Program-made: the position numbers and the translations under genes | The notes under the pieces: generated by a model | What the model was told of the DNA's origin: nothing | The model's database searches: none | Seen by the model: only the letters and a program-made list of their open reading frames with translations | Part shown: positions 53,128-61,506 of the stretch, piece after piece | Layout: every line of letters begins with the position of its first letter | Numbering within the stretch: position 1 is the stretch's first letter | NCBI GenBank assembly: GCA_041918255.1 | Contig: JAYRWD010000026.1 | Location: 1 to 64,000, forward strand | Origin: JAYRWD01 sp041918255 | GTDB taxonomy: Bacteria > Patescibacteriota > Dojkabacteria > B142 > WJKM01 | Direction: 5' to 3' | Length of the DNA stretch: 64,000 nt

Positions 53128-55599
53128 ATGATTCAAGCTGTCCGCATATTAGCACAAATGGATTTTTTCTCCTTAGTTATGGACCCTGCGTCATTCGTAG
53201 ATGAAGCAAGCAATGACCCTTCGTTTCTGATAATGGTTTGCCTTATGGCAATATTGGGTCTTGTAATTTTGATTCTAGCGTATAAGCTATTTATGAAGGG
53301 AGTGATGCATGCTTCTATGGAAAAAAAGTCATTAAGCTCAGTTCTCTTTGAAGTTAGACTTCCGCATACGAATGAGGTCGAGATACAATCAGCCGATCAA
53401 ATGCTAACGGGGTTTCTTGGCATTGAAAGAGAACTGAAGGGGCTACAAAAATGGTTTGGTTCGAAATATTATATTAGTTTTGAAATTGTAGCGTTGCCTG
53501 AGACTATAAGATTTTTTGTAAATGTCCCAAAGAAATTAGCGACACTTGTAGAAAAACAAATAAATGGTACTTATCCTGAGGGTGAAGTAATAAGAACGGA
53601 TGAATATAATATATTTGGACCTGGGCAGAAGGTAGAATTCTGTTCATTGAAGTTAGCTGAGGATCCGTATAAGCCCATCCGGACATATGAAGAGCTTTCG
53701 CAAGATGGTTTAAGCAGCATTACCTCCGTTATGAATAAAATGGGTCCTGGTGATGCTATGGCGTTACAGATTGTTATTACTCCCTCATCAGGAGAGTGGC
53801 GCAAAGATGGTCGAAAATACGTAAATAAAATACGAGAGAATAATTCTGATCCGGAAAAATCAAAGATAGAGGTAGAAGACGAAATACTTGCTGCAATTGA
53901 AAAGAAGGCAGAAAAGCCTGGATTTGAATCAGTTGTGAGGATTGTAAGTGTTTCTACGTTAGGAGAAATAGCTAAATCAAATTTGGATAACATGGTTTAC
54001 GCGTTTGATCAGTTTGCTAATCAAAATGGAAATAGGTTTAAAAAAGTTTCATACAAGAAAAGAAAGGAACAAAGGGAATTCATGAAGTCCTTTTTGTACA
54101 GATTCCCCTCGAAAGCGATGATTTTAAACTCCTCTGAATTAGCTACTATTTTTCACTATCCAAATAGCAAAATTACTACTCCGCACATACATTGGCTTAC
54201 CTCGAAACGTGCTCCAGCAAGTGGAGAAGTCTTATCTCATTTCGAAAATGCAGGGGTATACCTAGGAGTGAATGAATATAGGGGCACGAAAAGAAAGATA
54301 TTCATGCGCTATGACGATAGGCGACGACATTTTTATTATGTTGGTAAAACAGGTTCTGGTAAATCTGTAATGTTGCAGCATATGGCCTATCAGGATATTT
54401 TAAACGGACAGGGATTAGCATTCCTGGATCCTCACGGGGACGCCGTTGAATGGCTTATGGATCGAATACCGGCCGAACGTGTCGAGGACATTATTTATTT
54501 CAACCCTGCGGATACGGATCGTCCAATAGGTATGAATATCATGGAATGGTATACCGAACATGATAAACACATTATTGTGAATGGTTTCTTGGGTCTTCTT
54601 AATAAATTATTTGATCCTTACAATCAAGGTATTACTGGACCACGTTTCGAGCAGGCCGTAAGGAATGCGATGTTGACTGTTATGGCAAAAAAAGGCACTA
54701 GCTTGGCTGAAGTGATGACACTTTTACAAAATGACAAGATAGCAGAGAAATACTTTCCATATTTAAACGATGATATTGTAAAACGCTATTGGACAGAACA
54801 AATAGCCCATACCCAGGAATTTCACAAATCGGAAATTTTAGGATATATAACCTCTAAGTTTGACAGATTTATCACAAATAAATTGATGCGAAATATTATT
54901 GCTCAAAGCAAATCTGGCTTTGATTTCCGTACAGTTATGGATGAAGGCAAGGTTTTATTAATTAACTTATCCAAGGGATTAATCGGGGAAGAAAACTCAC
55001 AATTCCTAGGGCTATTATTGATACCCAAAATGTTGCAAGCAGCGATGAGTAGGGCGAATATTGAAGCTGGATCAAGGCGGGATTTTTATCTATATGTAGA
55101 CGAGTTCCAGAATTTTGCGACGCCTGATTTTGCTCAAATTCTTTCGGAGGCTCGAAAATACAGGCTTAACCTAATTGTCGCTAACCAATACATCGCCCAA
55201 ATGACGGATGAGATCCGTGATGCTGTTTTCGGTAATGCAGGGTCTATAGGTAGTTTCAAAGTGGGAGTGAATGATGCGCAGTACTTGGCGAATGAATTTG
55301 AGCCAGTATTTAATCAAAACGACTTAATCAATTTGGAAAATTTGAATATGTATATCAAGTTACTTGTAAAAGGTGAATATCCTCCTCCATTTTCGTTAAA
55401 ATTAGATACGGATTTGGTCTTCAAAACACCACCGAATAAAGAAATTGGTCAGCTTGTTAGGGAACTATCGCGACTGAAGTATGGGAAAGACGCAAAGCTG
55501 GTCGATGCCGAGATAAAGGCAAGAGAACAAGAAGATGGACCAGGCAATATTGTATCACAACCACCGCCTCCGGCGTATAAGCCACCGCTGAGTAGCTAA
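53128..55599 (+). CDS. VirD4/TraG-like type IV secretion ATPase
   Basis: FtsK/HerA-superfamily motor of 823 residues. One N-terminal transmembrane helix (about 33-52) is followed by a domain of about 340 residues of alternating strands and helices, then the motor: Walker A GKTGSGKS (about 406-413), LAFLDPHGD, Walker B FYLYVDEFQNF (about 653-663), and a sensor region with VANQYIAQM. A Pro-rich tail ends the protein. In conjugation systems this type of protein couples substrates to the secretion channel; VirB4-like pilus ATPases share the fold, so either role is possible. It is the only secretion motor in the window and lies 8.6 kb from the pilin-like cluster, in the same direction. Confidence 0.82.
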   Translation: MIQAVRILAQMDFFSLVMDPASFVDEASNDPSFLIMVCLMAILGLVILILAYKLFMKGVMHASMEKKSLSSVLFEVRLPHTNEVEIQSADQMLTGFLGIERELKGLQKWFGSKYYISFEIVALPETIRFFVNVPKKLATLVEKQINGTYPEGEVIRTDEYNIFGPGQKVEFCSLKLAEDPYKPIRTYEELSQDGLSSITSVMNKMGPGDAMALQIVITPSSGEWRKDGRKYVNKIRENNSDPEKSKIEVEDEILAAIEKKAEKPGFESVVRIVSVSTLGEIAKSNLDNMVYAFDQFANQNGNRFKKVSYKKRKEQREFMKSFLYRFPSKAMILNSSELATIFHYPNSKITTPHIHWLTSKRAPASGEVLSHFENAGVYLGVNEYRGTKRKIFMRYDDRRRHFYYVGKTGSGKSVMLQHMAYQDILNGQGLAFLDPHGDAVEWLMDRIPAERVEDIIYFNPADTDRPIGMNIMEWYTEHDKHIIVNGFLGLLNKLFDPYNQGITGPRFEQAVRNAMLTVMAKKGTSLAEVMTLLQNDKIAEKYFPYLNDDIVKRYWTEQIAHTQEFHKSEILGYITSKFDRFITNKLMRNIIAQSKSGFDFRTVMDEGKVLLINLSKGLIGEENSQFLGLLLIPKMLQAAMSRANIEAGSRRDFYLYVDEFQNFATPDFAQILSEARKYRLNLIVANQYIAQMTDEIRDAVFGNAGSIGSFKVGVNDAQYLANEFEPVFNQNDLINLENLNMYIKLLVKGEYPPPFSLKLDTDLVFKTPPNKEIGQLVRELSRLKYGKDAKLVDAEIKAREQEDGPGNIVSQPPPPAYKPPLSS

Positions 55600-55749
55600 A
55601 AGCTATAGCACAAAGATCTTGAATAGCAAAAAAAACTGTAACATGCATTGTCTGGACCGTTCATTTTGCCTATGTTTACCTACACCGCCTTAAATATCGG
55701 GAGAGTAAGTAATTACATAGCCTAATTACGTGAAAAAACAATCTCCTCT

Positions 55750-55778
55750 GAAAAATTACCTAGTATATCTAGTTTTTC
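55750..55778 (+). terminator. Possible terminator after the VirD4-like gene
   Basis: GAAAAA pairs with TTTTTC and CTAG with CTAG around a 5-nt loop, with a 4-nt bulge (TTAC). It is about 150 bp downstream of the ATPase stop. Low G+C in the stem makes this a weak candidate. Confidence 0.3.
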
Positions 55779-55877
55779 ATATAAATTTGCAAAGGGTAGT
55801 CAGCTTTTTCAAATAGTGCTAATCTATCATTGAAGCTTTTACAAATTATATACATCTAATTTTATTTATTTCTTGCC

Positions 55878-57323
55878 TTGAAATATTTAAAATATCAATG
55901 CGTATTATGTCTGCTAGTTATTTCACTTTGCTTGAGCATAAAGTTAGTGTCGAGGGTTGAAGCCGCTTCTGTTGATATTGATGGGAATGGCGTGCTTACT
56001 TATACTGCCGAAGCTGGGGAAACAAATCTTTTGACTTTTGAGCAAAGCAGAGATGATTATATCTTTAGGGAAAGCGCAATCAATATTTCGGTAGAAAGTG
56101 ATGACTGTACTGGGGATGGGACAAAGGCAGTCACTTGTGATAATAGTAATGTGGAGAGTATAGAAATTTATCTGGAGGATGAGAACGATAAAGTCTGGAT
56201 AGAATCGTTTGAACACGTAGTGACATTAGACCTTGGCAGCGGAAGCGACCAAGCGACATGGTACTTCGATAACAGATTCACCCAAGAGGATGGAGAGATA
56301 ATGGGCGGAGGCGGAGCTGATACTTTGATTGTAGAAGGTGATTCTACAAGCGACGAGTTTGATGTGCTTGAAAGCGGAGGAAATTTAAGGATCAAGCGAA
56401 ACGTACCGACCCCGAAAGCGTATTTAGATATAAGCGATTTTGCATATTTAGATATCAAACTTGAAGGAGGGGATGATACACTCTCGGTTCTTGGAAATCT
56501 AGATGACGTAGAGGATATTTCTTCCATGGAGATTACCATAGAGGGTGGCGAGGGGAATGATGAAATCGATGCCTCTGATATTGATGATGGGATCTTAGAC
56601 GATATGAATTTGTTAATATTTGGCGATGAAGGTGACGATCTATTAAATGGTAGTAAAGGGAAAGATTCCATAGATTGTGGAGAAGGGGATGACCAGTATG
56701 AAGATAACGGTGGATTTGATGAAATTGACGATACGTGTAATGAAACAGTGGTGGTCGCAACTGAGCCATTCTCCGATATAGATGGAAACATTTTCAAGTC
56801 TTACATCGAGTCACTGTATGCAAATGGTATAGTCTCGGGTAGTCAGGGAAGATTTTTTCCAAATGAGTATCTCACAAGAGGACAATATGCGAAAGTTATA
56901 TTTTTGGGCTTGGAATTACCCGTTAATGTAGGTTGCGGTGGGTTCCCCGATGTGAATGGAACTGATGTATTTTATAATTATATTACCTCTTTGAAATGTC
57001 ACGGGATTGTGAGTGGCAAAAGCAATGGAACTTATGGGTCTGAGGAACCAATTAGTAGGGGAGCGGCAGCGAAGATAGCAGTGGAGGCATTGAAATACAA
57101 AAACGCTAATATTTTCTTTACTGATGGTTCTATACAGTTCAACGATTTGAATACTTCAAATCCTTTTTATGGCTATATTATTCTAATTGCTTCAGCAAGG
57201 GTTAATGGCGAGGCGATAATGGGGGGTAGTAATGGGAACTTTATGCCGAGTTCATTTATGACCAGAGGGGAAATGGCAAAAGTAGTGAGCAACACCCGCA
57301 GTTATTGGCAAGCTAGCGTGTAA
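55878..57323 (+). CDS. Acidic RTX-like repeat protein with three SLH domains
   Basis: Exported surface protein of 481 residues starting with TTG (55878). It has a signal peptide (about 6-29), an acidic region (about 35-300) with repeated Gly-Asp motifs such as GGGGADTLIVEGD, LEGGDDTLSVLG, GGEGNDEIDASD, GDEGDDLLNG and GEGDDQYED, which resemble calcium-binding RTX nonapeptides (GGxGxDxLx), and three SLH repeats (about 300-475; FSDIDGN, FPDVNGTD, FNDLNTSN, with TRGQ/SRGA/TRGE). This combination suggests a calcium-dependent, wall-attached S-layer or adhesin component. The stop codon abuts the tRNA-Ile gene on the other strand. Confidence 0.85.
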   Translation: MKYLKYQCVLCLLVISLCLSIKLVSRVEAASVDIDGNGVLTYTAEAGETNLLTFEQSRDDYIFRESAINISVESDDCTGDGTKAVTCDNSNVESIEIYLEDENDKVWIESFEHVVTLDLGSGSDQATWYFDNRFTQEDGEIMGGGGADTLIVEGDSTSDEFDVLESGGNLRIKRNVPTPKAYLDISDFAYLDIKLEGGDDTLSVLGNLDDVEDISSMEITIEGGEGNDEIDASDIDDGILDDMNLLIFGDEGDDLLNGSKGKDSIDCGEGDDQYEDNGGFDEIDDTCNETVVVATEPFSDIDGNIFKSYIESLYANGIVSGSQGRFFPNEYLTRGQYAKVIFLGLELPVNVGCGGFPDVNGTDVFYNYITSLKCHGIVSGKSNGTYGSEEPISRGAAAKIAVEALKYKNANIFFTDGSIQFNDLNTSNPFYGYIILIASARVNGEAIMGGSNGNFMPSSFMTRGEMAKVVSNTRSYWQASV

Positions 57324-57397
57324 TGCTCCAGGGTGGACTCGAACCACCGACCCCCGCTTTATAAGAACGATGCTCTAACCGACTGAGCTACTGGAGC
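57324..57397 (-). tRNA. tRNA-Ile, anticodon UAU
   Basis: A 74-nt cloverleaf: acceptor GCTCCAG/CTGGAGC, D-stem GCTC/GAGC, anticodon arm TCGTT-CTTATAA-AGCGG, variable GGGTC, T-arm GGTGG/CCACC with loop TTCGAGT, discriminator A. The loop gives U33 and anticodon TAT, which reads AUA. CCA is not encoded. Two G:U pairs weaken the anticodon stem. Most bacteria read AUA with a CAU tRNA modified to lysidine. Confidence 0.9.
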
Positions 57398-57558
57398 GTT
57401 TTTGTGGTTAGAACTGGTTGTTCTCGAATCGAGATTTTCCGTCCTACTTCCCAACACAGGAAGCAAAGGGTTTCTTTCTAAAATAGATTCTATCACGAAA
57501 CTCATGCGCTGACCTAGCGATCATGCAAGGATTGTTTCCGTGAAAATAGCAAAAAAAT

Positions 57559-58437
57559 CTATAGGGAGGCGGTTTTGCTGGAATTTAAATTTCGTTTTGT
57601 TTTTACCATCTCTAGATACTTTTCAGTGCTGGTAATACGTTTGTGACCTACTATTTCCGCGATTTGTTCAAGTGGTACACCGTGTTCCAGCTGGAAGACA
57701 ATGAAAGTATTTCGTATATCATTGACAGTTGCGTCATCTATACCGGATTTTTTGAACGTATTATTGATAGTTGTACGGATATTCCTAATCAATACTTGCT
57801 TTCCAGATTTGGTGGTAAATAAGTAGCCTTCGTCATCTTGCGGACGGGGGCGAATTTTGAGATATTTTCTGATAGCTTCTACGCACGTCTCGTTTAGGAT
57901 TATAGTTCGGGCCGGATTGCTCGCATAGGATTCGATGGTAGCGGTTGGGACTTTGGCATCAAGCTCGAGCTGGGAAATTTTTAACCTGGACAATTCGCCG
58001 ATCCGCATGCCTGTTTGCAATAAAACTTCTACCATGGCGTAAAGCCTTGGGCTTGATCTAGCCGTATCCCGGAGTGCTTTATATTCTAGACTATTGAGAA
58101 TTCGTCTCTGTTTAGTTTCAAACTTTGGATGCACTATACCTTCTGCAATATTGGCGTTTACATGATTTTCGGAGTGCAAAAATTTGAACAAAGTCCGAAA
58201 ACTGTTAATTTTTCTAGAAATTGTTTTTAAGGTGAATTTCTGCTCGGTTACCAGCTCTTGGATATATAACTCTAGATGGTTTGTTTTGTAATCTGATAAT
58301 AGAGAAATTTCGTTTTTGTATCTGCCAAATAATTGCTCGATATCCTTCTTGTAGGCTATGATAGTTGAGGGAGAACGTTTTTTTTCTTTAAGATTGGCAA
58401 TAAAGAGTTCTAGAGCTTGAGAATGTGGAATTGACAT
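57559..58437 (-). CDS. Tyrosine recombinase (Xer-like) with altered active site
   Basis: Site-specific recombinase-fold protein of 292 residues, the usual XerC/D length. It has an N-terminal SAM-like core-binding domain (about 5-90) and a catalytic domain with R145 (GMRIGELSRL), R242, H265 (IVGHKRITS) and the nucleophile Y274 (TEKYLEM). Two normally fixed residues differ: the HxxR histidine is N239 (NDIRNTF), and the beta-hairpin lysine (usual GKGxKxR) has no equivalent in ESYASNPARTI. It may be the host chromosome-dimer resolvase or a diverged integrase. It lies 162 bp from tRNA-Ile, but no attachment-site duplication was seen. Confidence 0.82.
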   Translation of the reverse strand: MSIPHSQALELFIANLKEKKRSPSTIIAYKKDIEQLFGRYKNEISLLSDYKTNHLELYIQELVTEQKFTLKTISRKINSFRTLFKFLHSENHVNANIAEGIVHPKFETKQRRILNSLEYKALRDTARSSPRLYAMVEVLLQTGMRIGELSRLKISQLELDAKVPTATIESYASNPARTIILNETCVEAIRKYLKIRPRPQDDEGYLFTTKSGKQVLIRNIRTTINNTFKKSGIDDATVNDIRNTFIVFQLEHGVPLEQIAEIVGHKRITSTEKYLEMVKTKRNLNSSKTASL

Positions 58438-58588
58438 AGCCGAAATTGTTAATATACATAAAGCGATAAATAGAGGATATCGTGTATTCTACAATGAAAC
58501 AGATGAATTTTATCAATATTATGCAAAAAAGGCAATACTACGGGACATATTATGAATTTATGTTAGCCAGTTTAGCTTTTAGTACGAT

Positions 58589-59014
58589 ATGAACAAAAAC
58601 ATCTTACTTAGGAAAATGTATCAAATTCTTAGACTTGAGAAGGGTCTTAGTGTGAAGATATCACCCAGTACAATGGCGCTTTTCATGCTATTTGTGCTTT
58701 TTTCGATCCTTCTGATGAGAAATATATATTCAAGCCTATCGGCACTTGACAAGTATTCGGTTTTGGAGAAAGAGAGTAAGGTTTTAGAGGAGCTTAAACA
58801 AACCAATACTAGACTTAAACAGGAAAAGGATTACTATTCCTCGCCATATTTCGTAAAGCTCTATGCTCGTGAAAATTTAGGACTAGTCCAGCCCGGGGAA
58901 GTGATTTACTACATCCAAAGGGATAGAAATTTTGCTTATGAAGATAAGTTTGAGAATTATGAACCGATTGCGATAGTTTCTAATAAAAGTATGTGGATTG
59001 ATTTGATACTATAG
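58589..59014 (+). CDS. FtsB/DivIC-like septum formation initiator
   Basis: Bitopic division protein of 141 residues. One transmembrane helix (about 29-46), then a leucine-zipper coiled coil (about 50-85) and the conserved ARENLGLVQPGEVIYYI motif (about 95-111) that marks the DivIC/FtsB family. The N-terminal 28 cytoplasmic residues are longer than in E. coli FtsB and recall Gram-positive DivIC. Partners FtsL and FtsQ are not in the window. The initiator tRNA promoter lies just at its 3' end. Confidence 0.85.
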   Translation: MNKNILLRKMYQILRLEKGLSVKISPSTMALFMLFVLFSILLMRNIYSSLSALDKYSVLEKESKVLEELKQTNTRLKQEKDYYSSPYFVKLYARENLGLVQPGEVIYYIQRDRNFAYEDKFENYEPIAIVSNKSMWIDLIL

Positions 59015-59032
59015 TGTAGATTGTGTTAGAAT
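59003..59032 (+). promoter_or_regulatory. Promoter of the initiator tRNA gene
   Basis: TTGATA (59003-59008), an 18-bp spacer and TAGAAT (59027-59032), with an extended TG one base before the -10. Each hexamer matches five of six consensus bases. The predicted start is about 59039, three bases before the tRNA. The -35 box lies inside the end of the FtsB-like gene. Confidence 0.65.
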
Positions 59033-59041
59033 GGATGACAC

Positions 59042-59113
<72 letters not shown>

Positions 59114-59180
59114 CGTACTGGCTCCAAAACCCTATTCTCCAGAAAATATGATCATAACGATTTTTACAAAGCCTTCTGGG

Positions 59181-59567
59181 TCATTGGGTAGCATTGGTAG
59201 TGGTTAGCTTGGGAATAATTCCGGCATTTCGGAAGGTTTGGGTTAAAGTAGAAAGGATAGTATTGAGATTTGCTTCCAGAACTTTGCCTTTTAGTAAAAT
59301 AACACAATCGAATGGTTGCGGGCTTAGATCTTTAATAATTGTCGCAAGTGCCGTGCGAGTCATTCGTTTTGCTCTATTTCGTTGGACAGCGTTACCTACT
59401 TTCTTGCTAGCCACAATCCCGAAATGATGAGAGGTATTTTCTCCAAGACGAAATGAAGATTTAAAATTGACTAATACGTCAAAGATATCGGTATTAAACC
59501 TTTTATGCTTTCGATAAACAGTAAGAAATTCTTTGTTTTTGCGCAAACGTAGGTTTTTTGGGAGCAT
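59181..59567 (-). CDS. rnpA: Ribonuclease P protein component
   Basis: Basic protein that assists the RNase P RNA in 5' tRNA maturation. The 128-residue length is normal. Family marks: LRLRKNKEFLTVYRKHKR at the start, HFGIVASKKVGNAVQRNRAKR (the RNR motif, here spread over two strands) and the FDCVILLKGK strand. It lies downstream of rpmH on the same strand with a 165-bp spacer, the ancestral order. yidD, normally next, is instead beside dnaA. Confidence 0.93.
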   Translation of the reverse strand: MLPKNLRLRKNKEFLTVYRKHKRFNTDIFDVLVNFKSSFRLGENTSHHFGIVASKKVGNAVQRNRAKRMTRTALATIIKDLSPQPFDCVILLKGKVLEANLNTILSTLTQTFRNAGIIPKLTTTNATQ

Positions 59568-59732
59568 TCGCGTGACAAAGCAAGTAAGCTTGGACTTTAG
59601 TCAAATTCTGGACAAATATCTGATCGAAAGGTTGAATTAGGATTTTCAGTTAATAACTAATCCATTCCGTTCACGGATTATCTTCCAAAGCAAACACCAA
59701 AAGTCGGTTGGAAGTCTAGCGCAAACCGTGTA

Positions 59733-59915
59733 TTATCGTCTTCGTGAAAGACGTTTATTTTTGTCTTGTCGTATTTCATCAGACACTGTAAGACTTTTGC
59801 GACCCTTGGCGCGACGACGTTTTAGCACTAACCGCCCAGCTTTTGTGCTTGCTCGGGATCGAAAACCTAGTTTTGTGACTCTCCTCCGTTTTTTGGGCTG
59901 ATATGGTCTTTTCAT
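59733..59915 (-). CDS. rpmH: 50S ribosomal protein L34, C-terminally extended
   Basis: Very basic 60-residue protein. The first 44 residues match L34 (MKRPYQPKKRRRVTKLGFRSR, cut here; then GRLVLKRRRAKGRKSL). The last 15 residues (VSDEIRQDKNKRLSRRR region) are extra relative to the usual 44-46 residue L34. rpmH is followed by rnpA. The start is the ATG at 59915; a TTGAAA and TATTGC lie just upstream on the minus strand but do not form a convincing promoter. Confidence 0.93.
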   Translation of the reverse strand: MKRPYQPKKRRRVTKLGFRSRASTKAGRLVLKRRRAKGRKSLTVSDEIRQDKNKRLSRRR

Positions 59916-60107
59916 TGCAATAGTGTATATTTAAGTTTCAACCATTATTTTAGCATAGAATTTATTATTTGTATTGGTTGCGTATGAGCTAGGAACTTTT
60001 TATGAATTAAGGAGAATAATCGTGGCTTAATATGCTAGTTATTTACTTTAAACCCTCGAAATGACACAATAAGTAAGAGAGGACTTATTTTAAAGTGCAT
60101 CATCACA

Positions 60108-61484
60108 ATGAAGATAAAAAATACGCGAATGAGGTTTGGAAAGCATTATGTTGGGTTGTTCGTGGCTGTAGTAATAATTTTAGCAATATCCGCAGGCGTA
60201 TATCTGTATCGTGAGGCCAATCCCGGAGCAAGTAATAAGTGGAATATAAATGAATATGTTGATATAACAAAGCCACCTTATAACGCGATTGGAGATGGTA
60301 TCGCTGATAACTATCAAGTATTGAGCTCAGCATTAGCAGCATTAAATAATGGACAGTATCCAGTCTTGTATTTCCCTCCTGGTGAGTATAGAATTGCTAT
60401 CCCTCCGGGCGTATACGCGCTTCGAGTACCGTCCACGATGGCCATTCTAGGACAAAAGGATGTAACTACTATTAAATTTGATATTACAAATACAGGGCTT
60501 TATTCAGCACTTAAATTCGAAACAGGGGAAGATTTTATGCTTAAGGATATTATTCTCGAGGGAACAAAACTAGAAATACCCTTTTCACAGTCTTCGTATT
60601 GGACCGTTGTTTCAGTGAATAAATCCTCGGGCATTCATTTTGAAGGAATTACTATTAAGAATGGGCAACGATTCGGACTTGAAGTGATGGGTAGTAATGA
60701 TGTAAATATTACGGATAGCAATTTCATAGGTAACGGCTGGGCAGAGGAAGTAGCTGGAAATGCTCCGCAACATCTGATAGGCGGGGTCCGAGTGGTTAAT
60801 TCTACCGATGGTACAAGAAGTTCGCGGGTCTATATCGCAAGGTCAAACTTTAGCAATAATGGCGGAGAGGGCCTACTTGTGAGTCGAAGTGATAACCTCC
60901 GCATTAAAGCTAATACGGTAAGTAATAATGGACTTTATAGATATCATGGCAATCAAGATGGTATCGCTCTTTCGGGATTAACAGATTCGAGGATTTCAAA
61001 AAATATTGTCTCAGGGAATTTTTCTGATGGGATTGTTCTAACTGTGTCCTCGAACATCGATTCTTCACATGATGTTGAAATATATGATAACAAGTCATTT
61101 AATAATGGTGGCAACGGGATTTTGCTGTATAGTTTGCCGGATAGTAATACTGGAGTTATGTCATTTGTGATTATAGATTCAAACGAAGTGTATAACAATG
61201 GGTTGGGAAATACCTCTGGGTATCCGTATTCTTTTGATGGAATCAGAGTTTCACCTTGGGGGGCAGGAAATCGAATCACGGGAGTAAGCATTAGAAATAA
61301 TGTTTGTTATGATACGCGCACTGGTTTGGCAAGAACACAAATGCATGGGATCGGACAACTTCCGAGAGAAATCGATACTAATGGAGGTATAAGCAAGGTG
61401 GGGGTTATACTGGGAAGTAATGATTGTTATAACAATGAACATGCCCAGATATGGCTCTGGGAATTAGAGCAAATGAGATATTAG
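60108..61484 (+). CDS. Exported right-handed parallel beta-helix protein
   Basis: Surface protein of 458 residues with an N-terminal signal anchor (about 15-34). The region YNAIGDGIADNYQ followed by YPVLYFPPGEYRI matches the start of pectate-lyase-superfamily beta-helices (tail-spike/glycosidase type). About nine coils follow (130-430), with turns rich in Asn and Gly such as NVNITDSNFIGNG, RIKANTVSNNG and RISKNIVSGN. Such helices usually bind or cut polysaccharides. Catalytic residues cannot be assigned. It is followed 22 bp later by the endonuclease IV-like gene on the same strand. Confidence 0.85.
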   Translation: MKIKNTRMRFGKHYVGLFVAVVIILAISAGVYLYREANPGASNKWNINEYVDITKPPYNAIGDGIADNYQVLSSALAALNNGQYPVLYFPPGEYRIAIPPGVYALRVPSTMAILGQKDVTTIKFDITNTGLYSALKFETGEDFMLKDIILEGTKLEIPFSQSSYWTVVSVNKSSGIHFEGITIKNGQRFGLEVMGSNDVNITDSNFIGNGWAEEVAGNAPQHLIGGVRVVNSTDGTRSSRVYIARSNFSNNGGEGLLVSRSDNLRIKANTVSNNGLYRYHGNQDGIALSGLTDSRISKNIVSGNFSDGIVLTVSSNIDSSHDVEIYDNKSFNNGGNGILLYSLPDSNTGVMSFVIIDSNEVYNNGLGNTSGYPYSFDGIRVSPWGAGNRITGVSIRNNVCYDTRTGLARTQMHGIGQLPREIDTNGGISKVGVILGSNDCYNNEHAQIWLWELEQMRY

Positions 61485-61506
61485 TTATAAACATATTCAA
61501 GAATTT

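Noticed and set aside
56168..56797. 209-codon minus-strand frame, Ser/Pro-rich
   Set aside because: It is the antisense shadow of the acidic Gly-Asp repeats; the Ser/Pro bias follows from complementing GAT/GGA codons.
57324..58437. Integrative element made of tRNA-Ile plus tyrosine recombinase
   Set aside because: The recombinase is on the 5' side of the tRNA, no 3'-end duplication of the tRNA was seen, and the surrounding genes are not phage- or plasmid-like.
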